Assembly (NCBI GenBank): GCA_014621425.1
Contig: JAANBB010000172.1
Location: 1 to 64,000 of the forward strand
From: Cylindrodendrum hubeiense
Lineage: Eukaryota > Ascomycota > Sordariomycetes > Hypocreales > Nectriaceae
Length of the DNA stretch: 64,000 nucleotides
Direction of reading: 5' to 3'
Position 1 is the first letter of the stretch; the number at the start of each line of letters is the position of its first letter. The position numbers and the translations under genes were made by a program. The notes under the pieces are model-generated. The model searched no databases and was not told where the DNA came from. It saw only the letters and a list, made by a program, of their open reading frames with translations. Below, in pieces: positions 57,514 through 64,000 of the stretch.

Positions 57514-59677
57514 ATGATGGAATCTGGATGTTTCGAGCACAATCACACCGAAACCTCCTATCAAACAATGGAGAAGCAACCCCCCCACGGCGCTCTGAAG
57601 AAGCAGTCAAGTGAAGAAAATATCACACCTGCGAAAATAGTCTATCCGCCTCTATTCACGCGCAGTGTAGTTGTCTTCAGTCTTATGCTTGCAACCTTTC
57701 TGGTATTTCAACCTTAAGCTCCTCAGTAATGACCCTCATTGACTCTCCTTCTCTCCCTTACAGGTTGCCCTTGACATGGCATGTATACATCCGCGATCCG
57801 ATATGAAACTCTATTCTAATAGTGGGCTCTAGAGTATTATTGGTACCGCCATCCCTATGATTACAACTGAGTTCAACAGCATGGCAGACTCGGGCTGGTA
57901 TGGCAGGTGAGTAACAACCCCTTTTCTCCATGGCCCCATCGTGTGGTCTGCTCCATGATATGTGAGTCTTGAGGACGACCTTAAGGCCATTCAAAGCTTG
58001 TTTCGTACCCCTTTTGTTACGCCCAGACTCGTGTACGACTTGTATCTGTATACTGACTTTCATCTCTCCCAAAGCGCCTTCTTCCTTACGTTAGCCACAT
58101 TCACATCCGCTTGGGGTAAAGCTTATAAATACTTCTCGTTGCGAGTCGTATATATCATAGCTACCTTCATCTTCGAGATCGGGAGCCTGGTTTGTGCCCT
58201 ATCACCATCTAGTGTAGCCCTGATTATCGGTCGTGCTATCCAGGGTGCTGGAGCAGCAGGTTTAGCTGGTGGCGGCTACACCATCACATCCTTTATTGTG
58301 CCGGCTCATGTACAGCCCGTCGTCATCGGCCTGATGGGCTCCGTGTTCACAGTGGCCAGTATCGCAGGCCCATTACTGGGAGGCGTTTTTACATCGGAAG
58401 TGAGCTGGCGATGGTGCTTTTACATCAACCTCCCTATCGGCGGGGTCACGATTGTTTGCATGTTCATTTTCTTCAGAACTCCGGCTCATGCCAAGTCGAA
58501 CTACAAGACACCCATAAGAGAGGTCATGGCAAACTTCGACCCCATAGGACTGGTGCTAATATTCTCGGGCATCCTCTGCTTTTTCCTTGCCGTGCAATGG
58601 GGAGGCGTGGTGGACCCATGGAACTCAGCCACGGAAATCGGTCTCCTGGTTGGCTGTGTGCTCCTCTTGGCCCTCTTTACTGTCAATGAATGGTACCAGG
58701 GAGACCGTGCTCTCATTGTATTTCGTATACTGCGTCTGAGGTCGATTGGAGCATGCTCCGGTTTCATTTTCTTGTGGGTGATGATCATTCCCTGACTTAT
58801 GCCACTTCCGCTTTACACCACTCACACCAGCATAGTCTTAACGCAGGCAATATTGCACTACAGTACAACTTGCCAATCTACTTCCAAGCAATTCAAGGGA
58901 ATACGCCTGTAGAAAGCGGCATCAAGATGATACCATCAATTCTATCAACGGGTATGTTCAATATTTCTGATGCCGCCTTTGTCTGCATTTGCTTCTGTTC
59001 ACGCTTACGAAAGACTGACATGCTCCTGTGTCCTGTTAATAACAGCGCTTGCCACATTAATCGGCTCGGTTGCTATCGGGAAATTGCAAGTCTTCCAGCC
59101 TTTCCTACTGGCTGCGGGAATAATCGCCACTCTTGGCGTCGGTCTCATTTACACCTTCAACATCAACTCCGGCCTAGGTCCCATCGTTGGGTATCAGATA
59201 CTATATGGCCTCGGCACGGGTCTTGGGGTCCAGACACCTAATCTCGTGGCGACCGTGACGAGTTCTGCGGATGACGTGTCGATTGTCGTATCTACTGTTT
59301 CATGTGAGTGGACTCGACCTCTATACCCACATTGGCAAAGCTTGCCAGCCTCTATAATATTTTTCAGAATTAACAAATATCCTTATCTTGCAGTTTTTAT
59401 GCTCCTTGCCGGTGGATGGGGAGTCGCAGTATCAGACGCCATTCTAAACAACTTATTGCTGCATAAATTGCCTTACTACGTACCTGGCATAGATCCACAG
59501 GCCGTTCTCATGGTTGGTGCAGCCGCAATTAAGGATACGTATGATGGTGACGTCCTGGAAGGGGTAAGGCAAGCGTATCTTGATGGTCTGCACGGTGGCT
59601 GGGCTGTTGGAGTTGTTGCGTTTGGTATTGCCCTACTCTGGGCTATTATTCCTAAGTGGCCGGGAAGGCTATCTTAA
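57514..59677 (+). CDS. MFS drug/toxin exporter, DHA14 type
   Basis: Seven exons (57514-57702, 57764-57778, 57833-57906, 58075-58760, 58847-58951, 59046-59303, 59394-59677) join in frame to 536 residues. The order VALDM-SIIGTAIPMITTEF (motif D1 region), GRAIQGAGAAGLAGGGY, motif-C-like VASIAGPLLGGVFTSEVSWRW followed by CFYINLPIGG, LPIYFQAIQGNTPVESGI and YGLGTGLGVQTPN is typical of 14-helix proton antiporters that export drugs and metabolites at the plasma membrane. Exon 2 is only 15 nt and its 3' border would be a GC donor (GCATGT at 57779). The intron at 58761 has a weak GTTTCA donor. These odd borders are forced by reading frame and family continuity. Confidence 0.82.
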
Positions 59678-61043
59678 GCAAGATATGATGATGTCTTTTT
59701 TTAATACAGAATATAATAAAATATAGTTTTATTATATTCTAGATTAAAAAAGTATTATTAGCTTATGCACTGGCGGAAGCGACGGGGCTGCTGTATTCGC
59801 GAAGAACCCAGATGATACGGACCGTAGCGTGTCTCCGAAGCTTTAATGCCGTCCGGTGCGAGGGCTCGTGAGAGCGTCCGCATTGTGTCACGAATGTAAT
59901 AATTAGCAATCTAGCGATGCTTAGTTATAGGCATGGCTATGATCGGTACATACATGTCAGTCAGCTTGGATAAGTCTAAAATCAGACATTGTGATGTTTT
60001 CTGTTCCCGTCCTGCGGGTTGGTGGGTTTGCCGAAGCTACTCACTACTGTACTGTGCAAGTGCTGACTAGGGCGGGTCGGCCGACGATGCTGACCGAGGT
60101 CGGTGCTGACCAAGGTCGATGGAGCCTGTGCCAAACAGAGTGCGGGAGGGAGACCAGAAGGCGGAATCTGTGGCCCGGCACTGAAACGAACCGGCGGGAA
60201 ACGTGGGTGAATGGATGGGGAAACCCTGCATGGCGAGGATGGGATTGTGAAGATGCGCCTGTTATGAAGCATTTGTCATGGAATGCCACATGGCGAGCGA
60301 AGACAAACAAACAAGCCTTGGCTGCTGCGCCCCGATGTTTCCGTCCCATCCGCCCCCGGACCAGTGTGCCTCCGGATGGCGCGGCGGCCGCTACTGGCGC
60401 TCACAGCGCATGGCCCGCCTGTATTTCTGTGCCTATATTTCCATGCTTATGTTTCCAGACCCCGCCAGGCGGTGCGGCTGCTCCGCCACACACCACCAAG
60501 ACTCCCAGCAGCCAATCCAATGCAGACAGACGACAGGCGCACAGGACACATTCAGACGCACGAGATTGGGTTGCCAAGTGGCCCTCCAGTGATCTCAAGC
60601 GCTGATCGGAGACCCCTGTAAGCCCACATCACCAACGGACGAGCCCCACAGCCCAGCTGGCACCGCGGCCGCGGAACGCTGACAAGCCGAGCGCAAAGCC
60701 ATGTGCACTGGGCTATCTTTGGCACCACACAGCAGCAGTCAGCGTGAGATTCTTACCTGTGTTCCTTACAGGAGCAACCTAGACTACTGCTTGTGTGGTT
60801 CTTCGGGGGCGCGACAATTAACCATAAAAGAATGGCTTCGTTCCGTGATTGAAACAAAAACATCTTCACACAGCATCACCACCATCACATCACATCATCA
60901 CATCACCTCACAACAACTTATTACACTACATCATCACAACAACAGACAACAACCACAGCTCAATCATCTTCATACATCTCCACCCATACTCTACCACCAA
61001 CTCATTCATCTTCTACACTTCAACACCAACAACAATCTTCAAA
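59678..61043. other. Promoter and 5' UTR of the cupin gene
   Basis: No gene is supported. From about 60000 to 60700 the DNA is GC-rich, unlike its neighbours. From about 60865 to 61040 it is made of CAT, CAC and ACA words, a purine-poor leader typical of highly expressed fungal genes. Confidence 0.5.
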
Positions 61044-61914
61044 ATGCAGTTCTCCGCCGCCGCCATTTCCGCCATCTTGGCCTTCACCTCGCTCGCCTCA
61101 GCTGCCCCCCGCAACTCCCGACGAGGCGCCTATCCCCAAGAGCTCAGCTTGACTGCGCAGCTCCAGCTTGCCGATACGTATGTATAATCAATACCCCAAG
61201 CCTTTTTCCATACATCGACTAATATTCCATCCCTAGTGCTGTCGATCGCTTTGCTCTTCTCGGTGATGATGAGTTCGTCTTCGACTTTAACAAGGCTCAA
61301 GAAAACCCTGGCAAAGGAGGCGAGCTTATTGTCGCCAACCGCAAGCTGTTCCCTGCTCTGGTCGGTACTGGTTCCGGCATGGCTTTCGGCCGCGTTGATG
61401 GTGAGACATTCCCTTCCTCGGACTCTTCAATGAGACACCCCGTCTCGCAACTGTACTGCATCAAGTGCTAACAACTTTCTTTCCAGCTTGCGGCATGAAC
61501 ACCCTCCACGTCCACCCCCGCTCTGCCGAGCTTCAGATCGTTACTTCTGGTCGTCTTATCACTGAGATGGTTCCTGAGAATGGTGTCAATGATAAGGACG
61601 GCAACCGTCGGGTTATCCGCACCGAGCTTGGCCCCAACATGATGACCCCCTTCTATCAGGGCTCTGTTCACACCCAGTTCAACCCCGACTGCGAACCCGC
61701 CACCTTTGTCGCCGCCTTCGCCTCCGAGGACTTTGGCGCTGGTCAGATTCAGGACGAGACCTTCGCCCTCAGCGACGATGTCATTGCCGCCACCTTCGGC
61801 CAGAGCATCGCTGGCGAGGACATTGATCGTGTTCGCCAGGCTATTCCCAAGACCATTGCTCTGGGAGTTGATGCGTGCCTCCAGAAGTGTGGCATCCACA
61901 AGCGTGCTATCTAA
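61044..61914 (+). CDS. Secreted cupin (spherulin/germin-like)
   Basis: Exons 61044-61177, 61237-61400 and 61487-61914 give 241 residues. A signal peptide is clear (MQFSAAAISAILAFTSLASA). The cupin barrel has motif 1 NTLHVHPRSAELQIV, with His-x-His and Glu metal ligands, and a second motif around MTPFYQGSVHTQFNPDCEP with the third His. The tail has IDRVRQAIPKTIALGVDACL, with Cys residues. Members are extracellular metal proteins of germin/spherulin type, sometimes stress-induced, without a proven single reaction in fungi. Codon use is strongly biased towards C-ending codons and the leader is CAT/CAC-rich, both of which suggest high expression. Confidence 0.9.
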
Positions 61915-62499
61915 GATGGCGCATTGATATTCATTTCCTTTTTTCTGCATATTAGATTTGCATCAACACGGCGCTTGGAGATTGGTAGAACATTGCATAG
62001 CGTTTGGTCAGCAATTTTCTGCTTGGACTCTTAGAGGAGATACATGGGCTTCAGCATACACAGTTTTGATTTCATTTTGTTTCGATATTTTTTTTTTGGC
62101 ATCAGCATCAGCATCAGCATCATCTGCATAAGACATAGAATAGCATACAGTACTTAGAAATTTATAGAGCAGGTCTCTCACCTTCAACCGATGCTTCTTC
62201 ATTGCATGTAGCCCCTGTCTGACCCACGATGATTCCAAGGAAACAGCAAGCGACTCAAGATACAATATGAATTCATCCATAGATATCATGCATGTTCTGA
62301 CAAAATTCAATACTCATATCTAGGATGCTCCCCAAAAGAAACGTCTGAGTAATCCCACGGGTTTAATGGGTTGACCTAGTCAAGAAGCGTAGAGCAGGCT
62401 TATCACGGTTATGTCAGAGTAACCAGGATAATCGCGCTATTAAGAGGCCCTACAACGACCAAGACGGATGTCGGTTCGTAGACTTTGGGGTTCCTCTGT
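61915..62499. other. Convergent interval with a (CATCAG) microsatellite
   Basis: No gene is seen. Four copies of a hexamer (GCATCA) lie at about 62099-62124 after a T-run. This is probably the 3' UTR zone of the cupin and CHAT genes. Confidence 0.6.
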
Positions 62500-64000
62500 T
62501 TAAGCACCATAATGAACATAAGGAACCCACAGGGGCCTCGCTGGCTCTCTGTTTTCGCGAAACTTAATATCCCTTGCAGATCTTGACTTTTCAGCAGCCT
62601 TCTGGTCATCCACTTCCTGGCGGATCCAGTCGTCACGAAGTCGTCTTGTAGCATTGTGAAGCCCATAACTTATGTTCTTGTCACTTATGCCATTCCCTTC
62701 AAGAAGCTCATAGGTCAATCTCGCCATGCCAACACACAGCTCATCGTCGACCTCCCACAACGTGCCAATCACATGTCGAAAACCAGCCAACTGAAACGCG
62801 CTGATCAGATGGATGCTTTCATCGATTGAGGCCTCATTAAGGATCTGCCCTGTTCCGCAAGCGGATAGGTAGGCAAGAAACGGCGCATTCGAGCCGAGGT
62901 TAGTATCTAGTAGGCTTCCCACTGTAAGAGGATGCTTTTCCCAGTCCTTTAGCAGTAGTTGACTCTGCAGCGGGTTTTCCTTGTCTGTCTTTCCATGACC
63001 AGCAAAATGGAAAATTGTACATGTTTCCAAAGCTATTGATACGTCGCCCTTGAATGGCTGAGGTAGAACATGGAGGAGCTTCATCGGCTTGCAACTATCT
63101 TGTACCACATTTATCTCATTAGTTGCATACTGAAGCGACTTTTGTCCTGGGGTACGGGGCATATCCACGAAAACGGCTGTTTTGGTTGCATTGGACATTG
63201 AACCCTGGTGCTGCTGCTGGCGGGAATGTATTATTGTCTTTATCGACGAACTGTAGGATGAAATGACTCTTTCGAGGGCCGTGTCTGACTTGGACTCTAG
63301 ATGGCGTCCAGCAGCATGAAGCGGAAAATTGACCAAGGGCCCTGTAGGAATCCACCACACCTGTGGCCAGGACTGCCCTATCGGAGGCTCTGTGAAGCCA
63401 AGGGCTTCAAGAACAGGGCCAACGACATTGTCCCAGAGCCAACCTAGTATCTCAATAGATTGAAGACTTTTAGCCCGATCCTGAATATCCCGTTGAGACA
63501 AATGGGGCATTTCAAGTAGTTGTATAGCAGACTTTTTGATGATTAAGGCATCACACCGATGTGAGCTTACGTTCAGTATGACAATCGGGCCTTGTGCTGC
63601 GGCTTCTTGCAGCTCAGTTACTGACGTAGAAAGTAGGAATCGTTCGAACCCAGGTTTACTGCGGATTTCTTTCAGCAATAGCGGCATCTGGTTGCCAGCA
63701 TTGTAGCGCTGATCGGTCGAAGCCTTAGGCATAGCGTCAGTGTTATCAGCTATGCCCTGAGTGTCCCTTGAAGTTTGCAGCTCAAGTTGGTTTCGAAGTT
63801 CCATGAATGATTTCGCGAGCTCTGGGTATTCTTCTGTCAAGGGAGAAATACTAGCCCGCATATTTCGAAGAGAGCTTGCAAGAACGCCGCGGCCGGTTTC
63901 AAGTAGTTCGATCGCAGAAATCGGACCTTCCCCTGCAATCAATGCGATGGCTGCCGCGTCAGATGCAAGTCCTACGACTTGCGAAAGAATATGCTGTTTG
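62500..64000 (-). CDS. CHAT-domain protein, C-terminal part (cut by window edge)
   Basis: The minus frame is open from the right edge to the stop at 62500, about 500 residues. A C-terminal CHAT caspase-like protease domain is evident: QVWWIPTGPLVNFPLHAAG, the catalytic His in FHFAGHG, and the catalytic Cys in AYLSACGTG, followed by HLISAFQLAGFRHVIGTLWE. Upstream there is an alpha-helical stretch (LETGRGVLASSLRNMRA), as in TPR-CHAT proteins. The start and any TPR array lie beyond position 64000. Fungal TPR-CHAT genes are numerous and some are thought to act in programmed cell death or non-self recognition. The protease pair is intact here. Confidence 0.88.
   Translation of the reverse strand, partial: KQHILSQVVGLASDAAAIALIAGEGPISAIELLETGRGVLASSLRNMRASISPLTEEYPELAKSFMELRNQLELQTSRDTQGIADNTDAMPKASTDQRYNAGNQMPLLLKEIRSKPGFERFLLSTSVTELQEAAAQGPIVILNVSSHRCDALIIKKSAIQLLEMPHLSQRDIQDRAKSLQSIEILGWLWDNVVGPVLEALGFTEPPIGQSWPQVWWIPTGPLVNFPLHAAGRHLESKSDTALERVISSYSSSIKTIIHSRQQQHQGSMSNATKTAVFVDMPRTPGQKSLQYATNEINVVQDSCKPMKLLHVLPQPFKGDVSIALETCTIFHFAGHGKTDKENPLQSQLLLKDWEKHPLTVGSLLDTNLGSNAPFLAYLSACGTGQILNEASIDESIHLISAFQLAGFRHVIGTLWEVDDELCVGMARLTYELLEGNGISDKNISYGLHNATRRLRDDWIRQEVDDQKAAEKSRSARDIKFRENREPARPLWVPYVHYGA

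Noticed and set aside
57962..58074. Plus-strand start MSLEDDLKAIQ as the exporter N-terminus
   Set aside because: This stretch lies inside a 168-nt intron; splicing around it restores the conserved helix order.
59991..60605. Long overlapping frames in the GC-rich stretch
   Set aside because: Open frames on both strands in GC-rich DNA with no recognisable domain; better explained by composition.

Overview
The window reads as nuclear DNA of a filamentous ascomycete (Pezizomycotina; a Sordariomycete is likely but not proven). Genes carry many short introns of about 42-120 nt with GT..AG borders and CTAAC-like branch sites, there are several Zn2Cys6 regulators, and the gene content is typical of accessory, metabolite-handling fungal regions. 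Exon borders were placed by hand from splice signals and reading frame. No tRNA, rRNA or CRISPR was recognised.

Left part (1-9.5 kb): a membrane-anchored glycosyltransferase-like gene (-), an SRPK-type kinase (-), a MITE-like inverted repeat followed by a 2 x 114 bp tandem repeat, a possible small two-exon gene, a decayed THEM6-like thioesterase (-), and one copy of a dispersed repeat whose second copy lies at 43.0-43.5 kb.

9.5-16.3 kb: an intact ABCC-type exporter (+) stands next to broken pieces of an NRPS condensation domain (-), a branched-chain aminotransferase (-) and a cytochrome P450 (+). This looks like the ruin of a nonribosomal peptide locus whose transporter survived.

17.3-43 kb: a run of genes for oxidising and cleaving small aromatic compounds. 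It holds an aldehyde dehydrogenase (nonsense codon at its GQIC motif), a DUF2306-like membrane protein, a Pth11-like receptor relic, a scytalone-dehydratase-like enzyme, a vanillyl-alcohol-oxidase-family flavoenzyme, an HSL-type esterase, two NTF2/SnoaL-like proteins, a stilbene-cleaving-type carotenoid oxygenase, a flavin monooxygenase with an N-terminal NTF2-like domain, an NmrA-like reductase, a glutathione transferase and two Zn2Cys6 factors. Thirteen copies of the palindrome CGGGNCCCG lie in promoter intervals between 19.0 and 37.7 kb, and I saw none elsewhere in the window. This suggests one regulon, perhaps driven by the Zn2Cys6 gene at 29.7-32.1 kb. A plausible route is C=C cleavage or side-chain oxidation, then aldehyde oxidation and Baeyer-Villiger oxidation with ester hydrolysis. 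The substrate is unknown.

44-64 kb: a secreted GH24 lysozyme, a GH39-like glycoside hydrolase, a sugar transporter, a second HSL-type hydrolase, a siderophore-transporter relic, a fungal regulator with a duplicated splice acceptor, a DHA14-type drug exporter, a secreted cupin, and the C-terminal part of a CHAT-domain protein cut by the right edge.
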